Positions 24,675 through 37,273 of a stretch of DNA of 64,000 nucleotides are shown here, one piece after another. This DNA comes from Serendipita indica DSM 11827 (taxonomy: Eukaryota > Basidiomycota > Agaricomycetes > Sebacinales > Serendipitaceae): positions 806,001 through 870,000 of the forward strand of contig CAJVGD010000042.1 in NCBI GenBank assembly GCA_910890315.1, in the 5' to 3' direction. The translations under genes were made by a program, and so were the position numbers. Within the stretch, counting starts at the first letter, position 1. Every line of letters begins with the position of its first letter. Under the pieces are notes generated by a model, which had not been told where the DNA came from, did no database searches, and worked only from the letters and a program-made list of their open reading frames with translations.

Positions 24675-25471
24675 TTAGCTGGCCCAAGAAACCAATGGAC
24701 GTTTCTGGATCCATGCCCGTGCATCGCACTCGTCGAAAACAAATTTTGCAAATAGCGGCCTCGTCAGTACGGCCGTAGTTCGACCATCTCCTATGTACCC
24801 AGCGTGGTACTCGCCGCCCTCGTGAGAGACAAGGACTGGGATACGCACAATCGTCCATTCGAGGTCGTCACTCTTTCCAAAGACCTTGCCTATCTCTACG
24901 AGCTCTGCGTAGGCACGGGGAGCAAAATACTTGACACTGAACAAGTATGAGCTAAGCTGAGATATGATATCGGCCACTCACCCAAATACCAGACTCTGGA
25001 ATTTCAAGTCGGACCTGTCATGTTCGTCTGTGATACTCGCTGTTCCAAGAACAATGAAGCGGGTGACACCTTTTCTCCTGGCCACATGTATAAACTTTTC
25101 GTATCCTCTAGCAAGAGGGTTACCGGCTGGGTGAATCTTTGTGACGGGAGGTCCAAGTGCTGACACGACAACGTCGACCTTGATCACCTCTGAGGATGTG
25201 CCGACTCCCTCTGACCATTATGATCGTCATTGGGGATTCGAGTCTCGAAAGCGCGGGTAATTGCGTCTTCATCCTCCAAAGACCCCTTGACAATTGCGAC
25301 TCGTGGATTTTGAAGAATAGAATCAGGTAGTTTCTGCGGCGACCGTGCGAAAATAATCACAGTATGACCTCTGCTAAGCGCCTCTTCAATGAGTGCAAGC
25401 CCAGTTGGGCCGGTGCCGCCAAGGACGAGGACGTTGACCATGGACGTGAGGTGCGAGATCCGCGATGCCAT
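24675..25471 (-). CDS. NAD(P)-binding oxidoreductase, NmrA/atypical SDR type
   Basis: A Rossmann-fold dinucleotide-binding protein. The start region carries MVNVLVLGGTGPTGLALIEE with the GxxGxxG loop, then ARSPQKLPDS and a VDVVVSALGPP strand-loop as in NmrA-like and biliverdin-reductase-B-like proteins. The next exons give GVTRFIVLGTASI and YAELVEIGKVFGKSDDLEW TIVRIPVL, followed by a GYIGDGRTTAVLTR segment. Two short introns; the stop is at 24675. Total about 230 residues, a compact atypical SDR without the classical YxxxK pair, so it could be a reductase or a redox-sensing regulator. The ATG at 25441 is an equally good start. Cytosolic by appearance. Confidence 0.8.
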
Positions 25472-25652
25472 CCCGAAGTCGAGGGGCGCCTTATATACGC
25501 GGCCACGTCATTTCGGGTGCGGTCGAGCCTCGAGCGCTGTTGAATTTCATGAGCTTGGGGTGGTCGTGCGATTTGCGGCGACGGTGTGTCAGGCATCAAA
25601 AGCTCGTCAGATCCTCACCAAATATATAAGCCTTTACGATACACGGGGTAGA

Positions 25653-26366
25653 TTATGGCTGCCCAAGTGGCTCATGCGTCAGGGATATCGTCTCACCGTC
25701 ATCGGTGATCACCTTGAATCGCACTGGGAAAGCGTAAGGAAACCGAAAACAGACGAAAACAACGTACAAATAGTAAAAGGCACCCCTTTTTCTTTCCTGA
25801 CGCTTGTAAAATATACCGTTCCTCCCTTCCGTGACCCTTGGATTCGAAAACTCAAGTCGACGTGACCAGCCGGCATATTAACGGCCCCGGATATCCATGG
25901 GTCGCTAAGAAACATGGCGCTGGGTAGTCGAATGGGAGCTCCAAGAGCGCGCTGGACGTCCGAGTTTTGCTTGAGATTCGAGATGACCTGACGGGTGACA
26001 GACGAAGAAAGCCGCTCTAAGTTCGTTGCATACAGTAGAAATGCTCCCCAACCAGAAAAGCCGAGGAGCGCGGCCGCGAATAGCCAAGCGGCTCGACTCT
26101 GAGAGAGGATGAGGGACATGGGTAGCCAAAAGCATTGTGAAGCCTACTTTGTTCGATGGTGGAAGGTCTCGTCCCGAAGTTGGTCGAGGGTGAATCGGAC
26201 GAGGACGCGAAGGCGCAGAAAATTGAGTTTTGTCTGGTTGTGACGACGCAAGTCGGACCTTCTGATGGAGCATATGTGGGTAACCCAAGTGTCTCGGTGT
26301 TAGAAGAAAGAAGCGTTGGCCGATAAAAGTTGGCCTGGAACCGAGTTGGCTCATTGGTAGAGACAT
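25653..26366 (-). CDS. COA1: Cytochrome c oxidase assembly factor Coa1
   Basis: Coa1 sits in the mitochondrial inner membrane and helps mature Cox1. The first exon (26366 to about 26146) is a presequence-like region rich in Arg, Pro and Ser (RFFLLTPRHLGYPHMLHQKV). A phase-0 intron leads to one membrane helix (AAWLFAAALLGFSGWGAFLL). After it come LERLSSSVTRQVISNL, WISGAVNMPAGHVDLSFRIQ and GSRKGGTVYFTSVRKE, the Coa1 domain hallmarks. A 44-nt intron then joins VPFTI to LRFKVITDDGETISL and the stop at 25653. About 206 residues, a normal size. An in-frame ATG at 26354 is an alternative start. The neighbouring SDR gene is on the same strand with a gap of about 180 bp. Confidence 0.9.
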
Positions 26367-26476
26367 GGTCGAGAACAAAGTACAAATGCATTAGGACAGC
26401 GGGCAATAGTCCAAGAAGGCTATAGTACAGGAGAACAGTTCCTCAACACGGTTCTCAAATATGGAATAATTCTGGT

Positions 26477-27766
26477 TCAGCTAATCTTCTCGGATTGATA
26501 TGAGTTGGATGGAGAAGGACTCCGGGACGGCCTCTTCTCTCGATAACTGCCAATCAAAGAGCCTTCCTCAGAAAACAGCTGACCTTCCGAATCGCCCTTG
26601 GGAATGTCTGCCGTTGCCATTCGGGTGTCGATCTCTGAACGAGCGGCTCCTTCAGGAAAAGTAGTTTTCTTTCGAGGTGCTTTGATGAGTGCGCTCTCAT
26701 GAGACTTTATGTGGCGCCGTTTCCGGGTCTCTTTCTCCTTGGAACGCCTAGAGATAGCATGTTCAGCATAGCGCACACGGGCTATGGAGAAAGAATACCT
26801 ATATCGCTGACATGACTTGAATAGATCCAACAAATGTTCAAGATTGTCCTGAAATACCGTACCGCTCGCACCATTGATCCTATAAGCTGCTCGCTTCACT
26901 TCGTCCAACTCGTGACAGCCGAGTTTCTTCATGTCTACCCACTCGTTGACTAGCTCCTTTCCCATAGTCCCAGAAAGCCATAATGATGCCAGCGCGATGA
27001 CTACGGGATGAAAAATAAATTCAAAATCCGTCATGCGAGAAACGCGAAGAAACTGTTGGGCCGTTTCTAGTACATGGCTGGCAAGTGGTGGTCGAACTGG
27101 TGACAAAGCTCGCAATATTGAGAGATCTTCCCAAATTGTTTTCAGTTGAGTGTGCGGATGCCATATAGAGAACTGGAAGTCGATGCTACTGCCAATAACC
27201 ATCTCGTGCTTGCGGAGCGTCTCTGCTGTAGAGCAGTTTGGTATCAAATTGACGAATGTATCTATGGGTATCTGTCTGTGTTCCGTTTTGGCGGCGAGGA
27301 AGATGCAGGTATCGCTAGCAGCGAAATATCAGTACAGTGACATTTAATTCAGAGCTACAAACATTACTGCCGCATGATCGTGTTTGACAAGAGGATTTGC
27401 AAGGTAGAACCGTTTGAAGAAGGAGCAAGCTGATGCGCTAATGTCCTCGCAAAGGTCCAAATCTGTGCAAATGTCGCATATTTTCTTGAGCCAGTATTTC
27501 AATAGGCAATCTTCATCGGCGACTGTGAGTGGCTGACAGTCAGACGGGAACATCTACCAGATCCTAAGTTTGCGTTTGGGGAGGTGGATATACGAGGTTA
27601 CCTTTGTTGACTCTTCGTTGAGCGCTCTCCTCTTTTCGATGAGTTCTTGTTCAGAAAACTGCCAACGTTGGTACTGGCTACTCCTATGCCAGCGCTCAAG
27701 ATCGTCCTTGTCGAGCCCGTATGTAAAGTTGACAAGAGCGAAGTCACCACTTTCGTCTCGAGCCAT
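26477..27766 (-). CDS. CCL1: Cyclin H homologue, TFIIH/CAK subunit Ccl1
   Basis: Cyclin H activates CDK7/Kin28, which phosphorylates the RNA polymerase II CTD. The characteristic N-terminal helix region reads SSQYQRWQFSEQELIEKRRA. The first cyclin box contains LLKYWLKKICDICTDLDL and ACSFFKRFYLANPLVKHDHA, then the next exon starts with IFLAAKTE before PIDTFVNLIPNC. A second cyclin fold includes FHPVVIALASLWLS. The C-terminal 90 residues are basic and disordered (RKKTTFPEGAARSE), ending at 26477. Four to five short introns, about 360 residues. The start at 27766 (MARDESGDFALVNF) is preferred; an in-frame ATG at 27868 would add 34 residues and overlap the TGS1 start on the other strand. Confidence 0.88.
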
Positions 27767-27866
27767 GCATTCTCGTACTATTGGCGTTGGAATAGGTGGG
27801 TCGAACGGTGCAACACTTGACCTCCAGTTTGAGTTTGTATCCCACGCCCACCATTCCCAAACTTCC

Positions 27867-28974
<1,108 letters not shown>

Positions 28975-29124
28975 AATCACTGCATCTCGGTTTTATGGTG
29001 GATTGGTTAGAACTTTTGTACAATATGAGTACGCAGGCGGTATCTCTGGTAATGGAATGGGGCAAGCAAGTCAAGGGGTCCATAGTGTAAAGTGATAAGG
29101 AGTACAGAAAGGGAGTATCTCGGG

Positions 29125-31339
29125 CTATAAGATATCAGCTTCTTGAAGCGCAGATTGTAGGATGATACTAATGCCTGTTAGTGGCAATCACTCCGTAGAG
29201 TGCAACTCACTGTGATACACTTTCCATCACCCTTTGGATGAGAGAAATGTCGACGGCCGTCGTAAAGCTAAATGAACTTTGAGTTGATCCACAGACATGA
29301 CGACGCCAGACGCACTGAGGATAGACCGTTCTCTTGGACAGAAATGTATTGTCCGTCTTATTAGGCCTTGTTGACGACTCGCACTCTTGCAAAAGTTGAT
29401 GCGTTCCCTTCTGTGCTATTCGAAGGAACCGTCGCTTGAAGTAGTCCTTCGCTGCCTCGACGTCGGTACTGCCCCCACTATAATCTGGAAAATAACGACG
29501 GATTGGAGAAGATTCCAATTTTTCAGAGAACAGATCCTCCTTATTCAGGAAAAGGATCTACTCGGAGGTCAGAAGGAAACGTATGACCAGTGGCTTGTAC
29601 GAACAAAATGGCAGTTTTTGAACCATTCCATGGTACATATATTTCCCCAGATACTCATCGCGTCTGACATTTGATTCTGGGAAGAGATGAGCGAGGACGC
29701 GTCGATGGGCAAACGGCTCACAGTCGTCTTCTCCTCAATTATACATTGGTCATAGCCACTGAGCGCGACAAGGAATAGGATTGCTGTCACATCTTGAAAG
29801 CAATGTATCCATTTTCTTCGTTGGCTTTTCTGACCACCTGACCATCCTGTTAGCCCGACGACTGTGGGGCCATCTATTCACTGACCAACATCGACGAAGC
29901 GCACTTCTTGCATCTCGCTTGACTGCCATTTGAGCAGCGCTTTTCTTGCGTCCTCTAGAGTTGCCGAATCCCCTCCTACTGCGGTGGTTGTCCTCGACGT
30001 CGTCTCCATTGATGGCACGTTGGAGTCTTCATGGTTGGGGCCCGCTGGTTGAACCTTTGTTTGCAGCCGCGTGTGACGAGACTGTGCCGGGATCGGGATT
30101 GCATTTGGGTCCGGCAGGGTGATACGCGAGAGATCATTTGGAATTTGAAACACTGTTTCAACGATACCCGTTGTCCGCGCACGAACATGCACAAGGTCTT
30201 GGTGTGTCGGCTGATACGAGGGCGCGAATAAGCGATCAAGAGATTCATAAAAGTAAGGCACGCTAGTGTTATCGTCAACGGCGGAAAGGTATGAAGAATG
30301 GGACCGAACGTACTTGTCCGGGATGGCGAATTGTCGACAAATTAATATCCCACGCTGGATCGTCGGATGAGCCCAGAGGAGCTTGAAGTGCGGTAAATAT
30401 TCCTCTGGAAATGGCTGTCCCTCTTTGATATCGGGTGCCTTTTCGATTTCCTATTGTCAGGGAATGAGGTGATAAGCGGCCTGCCCCAAAGATCGAAAGA
30501 CAAGTTTGGAGACGGGAAAAGAGGAGAAAGGGCGTGAGGTTGCAGTTAGGACTGAGGTATGGGGGGAGCTATGCAATGCGGGTGCGAAGAGGGTTCTGTG
30601 GCATTGCATATGAAGAAGAAACCCCAATGATCCGATGCTGGCTACCAATCTGAGTCGGGATCGCGGAAACAGGGAGGCGCTCATTTATGAGTGCAGACTT
30701 GGCGCAAAGCAAAATGGGATTGGAGGCAGTCGCAAACCAGCGAGATTGGGCTATAGTGGGCCAATAGCCCACGGTTAAAGTTTCAAGGGAGGATGGATGG
30801 TACGGACAGAGAGTGGAAAGTGCCTGCCGGCGAAAACGGGATGTGAATATGAATGCTCACTTGATATGCAGCCCAAATGTCCGGGATTCGATCGATGGGC
30901 ATACCCACGTCTGGCAGACATTCCACGAGAGCACGCATTCCGGTGACGAGATTTGCAAAGACGAGCTGACGATATGCCTCGAGTTCCCCATAAGTGAATG
31001 CGCTATGGGTAATGAGTCGCATCTGCTTCATGATCGTAGTCTTCCCTGGGCAAATGTCAGGTGCTGACATTTGAGAGGGAGGATATTGTACCCGAATCTC
31101 CCGATCCAAGGAGGAGAATCTGCAGAGATGGTGAGTCTCGTCCATAGACTGCATGAACAAAGCCTACTTTGGTCTCTCGGCGCATTCGTCGTTTTGCCTG
31201 TTGTTGGAATGATGAGAACGAGCAACTCCAGCAACCGAACGTCCAGAGGATATATATCCACCTTTTTCAAGACTTGCTCTGCTTCCAGATGCATTTTGCG
31301 TGATTCGTTCTCCGCTGGGCTTGATACGCAAACACCCAT
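29125..31339 (-). CDS. Heterotrimeric G-protein alpha subunit, divergent basidiomycete type
   Basis: Transduces GPCR signals as a GTP switch. The start at 31339 gives [15 protein letters not shown], with Gly2 and Cys4 suited to myristoylation and palmitoylation. Spliced exons yield the P-loop [19 protein letters not shown] (canonical GAGESGKST), switch [12 protein letters not shown] with the catalytic Arg, switch [22 protein letters not shown], the guanine-specificity motif FLNKEDL, and the TTAVD equivalent of TCAT near the end. Between switch I and switch II there are about 60 extra Ser/Thr/Pro-rich residues (29890-30120). Total about 455 residues versus about 353 for classical subunits. At least nine introns, one of them 410 nt. 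The last exon ends SALQEADIL before TAG. The extra loop and altered P-loop suggest a non-canonical subunit, not the orthologue of Gpa1/Gpa2; coupling is unknown. Confidence 0.88.
30451..30860 (-). other. Unusually long intron (410 nt) in the G-alpha gene
   Basis: The donor follows DIWAAYQ (gtgagc) and the acceptor precedes [11 protein letters not shown], both supported by the helical-domain alignment of G-alpha proteins. Other introns here are about 45-60 nt. No coding frame in it resembles the family. Confidence 0.6.
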
Positions 31340-32233
31340 AATTGATGGGGCGCCGTAGCTTGATGGATGCACTTCCTAGTGGTTGCAGTTGAAAGTGCGC
31401 ATGCGTTGGTTACGGCTACTCGACTTCTTGTAGCTCCGAGTTGGCGGGCGCCGCTCGGTAAGAGTCAGGGACTAGTATGAGTGGCGTGAAAAACTCCGTC
31501 GGTGATTTCGTCGTTCATTCAGAGCCAAACTTGTCAAACGCCTTTTGGCGTGATGACAGCCAGCCACATTGCATGACTCTACACTTGTTCTCAATTCCTG
31601 CCCGCACTCAGAAATCATATTTTCGTCGGATTCTGATGGACATTTTCAGTTGATATGAGAGTTGATCCTGAAAAGTCATTAGTGTGACAAGCACCATGCC
31701 AGCCAGCCATCTATCCAAAAGAGTAAGAGAAATAAGGGCGCATGAGAATCGACAACTCGAGCACTGGGGATAAGATCCAAAGCTGCCGACAGTCAAACGG
31801 TCGGGCTTTTTAATACAGAGCAGGTGACTCTGACGATCATACGCACTAATGATCCTTCGACGAGTGCCTGTACACAATCCCGTCATCTAGTCCGATTCCA
31901 TTCTGCGGTCTAGACCAGGCGGTCCTGAACATTCTCGGATGCGCAGAGAGGGCCAAACAACATTGAAAAGATTGGGAAATCTAGTCTGACCAAGCAAAAT
32001 GTGGTTGGAGTCCAAGTTTCGACGGTGGCCAGGCCGAGCTGCATCCACCACTGACTTCGACTCGTGGTCTAAGTTGCATATCTGTTGGAATACAGGCTTC
32101 ACATTTCAGCACTCAAGGCAGACCTCTGATACCGGCTTCTGACTTGTGCAAGATAGAGTAGTGGATAGGGGCTCTGTTTACAAACTAGGATCCAGGGGAA
32201 GGCAGAGTCTTAGTACTGACGTCTCCTTGTCCT
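31340..32233. other. Intergenic region upstream of the G-alpha gene
   Basis: About 0.9 kb between the G-alpha start codon and the BolA stop. Only short frames without motifs are present. It probably holds the G-alpha promoter and 5' UTR and the BolA 3' UTR; I identify no specific site. Confidence 0.5.
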
Positions 32234-32935
32234 TCAAGCCATTCCTGTACTCCGCTTTTCCATCTCCTCAGGAGTTCTGGCAATCACCTGCAAGGCATGA
32301 ACTCCCGACTTGAGCTCCTCGTCTAGGGCGGCGTATACAAGTCTATGTCGTTGTATTGAACGCTTGGATGTATGTTAGTCAACCATTCAATCGTGAACAG
32401 TGGGAACATACCTTTCCTTCGAAAGCACTGGACACGATTTCCACAGCAAAGTCTATTAAATATGGAGTAAGTGTGAAGCAATTGAAGCAATCAGAATCAA
32501 GAAACTCAGTATCATAATGGTACTACAGCGAGAGAAAATTGAAGAGGACCTACGTGTTTCACCATTTCCTCCTCCAAGCTCTCGCATGGCAGCATGATGA
32601 CTATGCTTCCACGAGTCGTTTGTAATCACAAGTGTATCCGGTTTGAATGCCGCCTCTAGCTGAACAATCGTGTAACGTTTACATTTGCATCCAAGTCCGA
32701 GCGCAGCAGAAAGGAACGTCGACAAGAATCATTGAACGGTTTTCGAGCTGTAATTCAGTCATAATTCAACGCAAAAGGGGCCGGCCTCCACCTTTGCTCG
32801 TATGTTTGCCTCGACACTCATGGCAAAACCTCTTGTGAGCGTTCTGGAGGTACAAAACACGTCGAAAGAGCCCCCTAGTGTATATGGTAGCGCCCTGTGA
32901 GATGAGCTGCCAAGTCTCCTCAGAAGGGAGTGCAT
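32234..32935 (-). CDS. BolA-family protein, probably mitochondrial (Uvi31/BOL1-like)
   Basis: BolA proteins work with monothiol glutaredoxins in Fe-S cluster handling. The first exon gives MHSLLRRLGSSSHRALPYTL, an Arg/Ser-rich presequence, then MSVEANIRAK. A phase-0 intron joins LEAAFKPDTLVITNDSWKHS and HHAAMRELGGGNGETR, where the His residues of the variable loop are cluster-ligand candidates. The next exon encodes FAVEIVSSAFEGK and, after a short intron, SIQRHRLVYAALDEELKSGV, which contains the invariant BolA His (RHR). The tail reads VHALQVIARTPEEMEKR, with the stop at 32234. About 145 residues with three introns. The presequence suggests mitochondria, but use of the internal Met (MSVEAN) would give a cytosolic form. 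Confidence 0.88.
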
Positions 32936-33028
32936 ACAAAACGCCTTCACCACTCGTCAAGAATTCCCACTCAGAGTTCAGACAAAGAGTGATATTGAGA
33001 CAACACGTTTTCGAACACAGAACATTAT

Positions 33029-35591
33029 CTAGTTCTCCTTCTTTTCATGTTCCTCCCTCGTTGCATCGCCAGCCCTACTTTCCATCAATTCTTGTTGAGG
33101 ACTTCCCGTCCGAGGTACGTCGTCCGGCTCCGACGTAGGTCCTTTCTTGCCTCGATGAAGCTTCCCATACGTCTCTTCAACGACCAAAAAGGTGGTGAGC
33201 CCAGCGCAGCTTCCCATTAACTCAAGCGGCGAGAGCTTGCTGAGAGGTAGACAACACATGATGATTCCTACTGCAAGCCGGAAGCCAAGTTGCACATGCT
33301 ATATGCCGATTGTCAGTTCAAGATGCGGACAAAGGGACTGCTTACTCTGTCTAATTTGGTGGTTCCCTGGGGGTCCAAGTTGCGATGGAGCATCCCAATC
33401 AGGGCCATGGAGATCATCGCACATCCTAGTCCGCCTCCAAAGTACCATCTTATTGCATCATTTACTTGATCTTCATGCTGCGTCATCCTCGAGGTGGCTG
33501 CACCAGCCAGAATAAGAGCGGCCGAGAGAGGGAAATGAAGGTTAGTGAATGTTAAGCCCGTGAACCCTGCCAAAGTGTGAGTAAGCTCCAGACGACACAA
33601 GCGCTCTTACAGTTTCGACGTAAAGCATGCAAGAACCGATGGCTATATCAAGTTAACAAGCAAGGCACCATACCTAGCTAATTACTGACCTGCACTCTGC
33701 ATCGAAATCTATCTGACAGTGAGTAAATGTGAAGAGATTGTGATTATGACCCACATAACCAGCCAAAATTGAATGCGATTATCAGACCACATACAGCATT
33801 GCCATAGATCCTGAAACCAGTCAGCAATGAAGAAATTAAAGGCGAGAGAACAGACTTCTTGAACCCTACTTGTTCTGGTGTTGCGTGATACACGACACTC
33901 AGAACCATTTCGCCTAGAACGATAACGATGAAGGCGGCAGTTCTTTCCAAGAAGTGCTCGATATTTAGCGCTGACAAATTGTGAGTTATATCAAGCAGGT
34001 TGAAGAGTTCTAACCTGGAACGTGGGAGCCGAGCAAGTGTCGTTGCTCTTCTACTTGAGAAACTCTGTCCTACGTAGGACCTTCATAAGCAGACGGTACA
34101 ATATTGTGAGTTTCGAGCTTACCGGGTCATTCACAACATCCACTTCCGGAGCTGGGTCCTCCTTTTCTACTACAGGCGGTGCCTTTCTCTTGAATCTTGA
34201 AAGTACACTGTCCCATTGTACTCGATAAATCCCAATAGAGTATCTAGGGTTGTAAATCGTAATTCAAGTTCATTATTCTGAATCCATACCGCATGATAAT
34301 CTCCCAAGCCATTCCAAGCGAGGCTAGAGTAATGATAGCGGTTGGACTCCGCACAAAGAGGAGTGGAAAGTATAAGAAGAACCCGATGACTTGATTGAGT
34401 CCCTGGAATAAAAGAGCTGCTCGGAATGTCGGCAATGCCACCGCGTACATTCTATGAAGGCATAATATTAGTATGGCATCGTGAGACCTGAGGGAAAGCG
34501 TACCCAAAGAAGATGATTCTTAGTCCTTTTGCCAAGAGGAAGAAGGCAGTCGCTGTAACGAGGGCCGTGTCGCTCGTATGGGCAGAGGTTCCCCCCTCAG
34601 CCAGTACCGCAGCCAATATTGCATGGGTCGTTGATTCCCCTGCGGTACTCTCTGTAGACGTCGACTGGTTGCCACCGTGATTGCCCAAGGTAATGGCGGA
34701 TGCATTCGCAGTGTAGCCTACAAGGTCAGCACAGGAAAGGATGTCCAGACAGGATGTACCTAGGAGTAGTGCCATCATGTAAAGAACCCCAACGCGTTGT
34801 AGTACCTATAGGGTATTAGGAGACACATAGGGCGACATGAGCCAAATACATCGTCAGTTCCTGATGCGTTGATAAAGGCACGCGTTCTATGAGGTGTCAA
34901 GCAGTCTTCATGACCGAGATAAACTACTGACTCATTCCATAATCCCCATGTCGGACTGTACAGCAATTAGTGGCGCATACACGCATTTACGAGCTTACAA
35001 GAATGTCTAGAACGCAAAATATAATCTCAGCAGGAAGCCCGCGTGCCGAATGCAACGTACTAATATGAACTGTGCCAGACCTGGTCCCCCGGCGTGCTCT
35101 GCGGCAGCATCACTCAGCTGGTGCGCAATAGCAACGAATACGAGATCAAAGAAGAGTTCGAAACGCGATGGCACGCGTTCTTTGCGCTCCCGATATCTGG
35201 ACGCGTAATGGGACGCGTGTAACATGAGTTTACGGTCCACTCCGTCCAATAGTCAAACCCACATCTTGCCTCGATAGACCCACTGCTTGATGACGAACGG
35301 TTTGACGAGAGATCTAAGCGTGTACACAGGTGCACCCTCCGTTTCACTGCTCTCGTCGTCGATAAAGCCTATTTGGCCAGGCCCGTACTGGGTGAAGGTG
35401 CTATGAATCTGGTACCGCGGTGAGAGCAAGTTGGGCCTGCGTCTGGGCGACTTACTGCCAATGAAGGTTGCTCTGGCATTGTTTGAAGAAGAGGAGAGGT
35501 CCAACCAACGATATCCAGGACGCGTAGCCCTGGTTCGGGCACCAACAAAGAAGCCCGGTGTTCTCAATGGGATAAGGGGATGCTCGATCAC
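33029..35591 (-). CDS. LtrA-type multi-pass membrane protein (bacterial low temperature requirement A family)
   Basis: The family is named from Listeria LtrA; its function in fungi is unclear. An exon at about 35000-35250 carries the hallmark VPSRFELFFDLVFVAIAHQL with the acidic FxDL motif. Later exons give EHFLERTAAFIVIVLGEMVL and many hydrophobic helices (about 33700-34980). The C-terminal part has an extra pair of membrane helices and a charged cytosolic tail (EEHEKKEN) ending at 33029. The N-terminal exons (35250-35591) encode a soluble leader with Ser/Asn-rich sequence and QYGPGQIGFIDDESSETEG. About ten short introns are needed. The first exon lacks an ATG (the open frame starts with GTG at 35591), so a small upstream exon probably exists and the 5' limit is provisional. 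About 600 residues. Confidence 0.78.
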
Positions 35592-35877
35592 TATGAAATG
35601 ACAACGAGACGGCCGCTCATAAGAACGCTAGGACGGCAGATCACCACGTAATTGACGCATGGTATAGCGCAGTCCTCGGCAGCCTCAACACTGAGAATTC
35701 CGATACACGGTGGATAATCATCTCTAAAGAGTACAACTAGAGTCCATCAGTCGGGTCTGTGTTGTGGGCTGTCTGATGGATTGAAATGGGTCGGGTCCAA
35801 GTGAACAAACGAATAGTGGCATTACATGGGCACGATATTATACATTTGTCAGAATTCTACCTCGGAGTAATTAATGT

Positions 35878-36354
35878 CTACGGACAGTTCCTGGCTGTTA
35901 TGCCTTGGAGGCACTCCATATGGTTATTGTTGCAATTTTGATTCGCGTCTCCCGGAATATTGAAATCGTTAATCTTGGATGCATCAGGCATACAAATGAA
36001 AAAGCCAATCTGTTTAGCCGCGGCTGCATGTACCGGTAGTTGTAGTGAGAAGGGCTATAGAGAAAATCATAAGTCTCACTGATGGATATGACACGTCCAA
36101 TTATACTCACCACTGTTCCTTCCCACTTGAGCATTCGACAGGGCAATAACCCAATACCTGTGCTCCATGTCTCGTAAAGCTTTGGCCTAGATATTTGCAC
36201 TGTATGCTCCTGGGTGACTTGTTGTCTCAACTGGTTTCGTGCTGTGAGGCGTTGTATTGCTCTCAGCTTTCTACGAACCCATCCTCTACTTGGAGTACAC
36301 GTGCAAAGCATCGTGATGATCACCGACAGCACAATAAACGGAATGAATATTGGT
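35878..36354 (-). CDS. Small single-pass membrane protein, copy C of a tandem family
   Basis: I do not recognise the family. The exon opens with a membrane helix (IFIPFIVLSVIITMLCTCTP) ending in a CxC pair, followed by a basic helical stretch (RRKLRAIQRLTARNQLRQQV). A phase-0 intron of 56 nt precedes an exon starting PFSLQLPVHAAAKQ and containing GFFICMPDASK, ending at TAG 35878. Copy A (37274-37757) has the same order: helix, Cys pair, charged helix, phase-0 intron, then a PL-started exon with GFLVQMPSSSK. No ATG precedes the helix in frame, so a short first exon is missing from this model. Probably a type III or tail-type membrane protein of about 140 residues; function unknown. Confidence 0.55.
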
Positions 36355-36436
36355 CTGTAGAAAAGGCGCTGGTAGCGGTGGGGTACCTCTCATAGGGACG
36401 CTTTCAGACGAGACCGCGTTGTTAATGAAATAACGG

Positions 36437-36890
36437 CTATAGCTTGAATTCATGCGAGGTAGAGAACGTCCCGATCTCGATGCGTTCGTCTGATGCTTCG
36501 GACTGTGCCAACGTGTCCGAGTACGGCATATGCATGAACAAACTGATTTCTGTTGCCTCATCGGGGTCTGTAGGAAGTTTAGCAGACAAGGGCTCTACAA
36601 TAAACAGTGAGTAACAGTCGAAGACGCTACATGGCAGGATAGCATGATACGCACCAGAATTTGGTCCCATCTGATTAAGTGAACCTCTGGTTCGTCTACA
36701 AGAGCTCATAATTCATGGATAATAGGCTTGTGGTCTTCTATAGGTGTCTCCCGTGCCTGCTCGCGCCTCATTCGTCTTTCTCTCACAACTTCCTGCAGCG
36801 TATCCACGTGCCGCATTAGCCAAACCCTGCTCGCACCTGGGAAACAAGCATCGGCTATCGTCAAAGTCAATTACAATTATCGGAATGGAT
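36437..36890 (-). pseudogene. Copy B of the small membrane-protein family, apparently decayed
   Basis: The last exon is clearly homologous to copies A and C: it starts PLSAKLPTDPDE, contains SLFMHMPYSD and ends DERIEIGTFSTSHEFKL (copy A has DRIEFGTVTVHQNSKL). Upstream, a charged helix (RHVDTLQEVVRERRMRRE) matches the coiled part of copy A, but the frame then meets a TGA just before the intron. The position of the membrane helix aligns with a non-hydrophobic stretch holding two TAA codons. An intact version would need unusual splicing, so it is best read as a pseudogene, or as a soluble derivative if an alternative start and a long intron are used. Confidence 0.5.
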
Positions 36891-37273
36891 AGTCGGCTCT
36901 AGTCGTTCGGCATGAGTAAAAAGGTGAGGATGGGAGTGGAGCATCCAGCTGCAGGTGTATATATATCCTGAGTGGGCAGTCAGGGAGCATTAGAATTGCT
37001 GCTTATATGCGGATAGATATTCCAGGTGAATCATCTGTGACCATTCGCAATTTTCGGGGAATTACAGGAATGAATGGCAGAAGGTTCAATAGGAAGTGAA
37101 CGCATGCGAAAAACCTATCGATTGGACAGTCGAAATAGTGGAGCAACTATATAAGACGTACCAATGTCAACAGATACGACGTAATGGGCAAAGCTGAGAG
37201 CACTTATAATGTTCAATTAGATAGGCCGAGCAGCTCCAATAATACAGTGTGATTAAATACAGTATCACACCTG

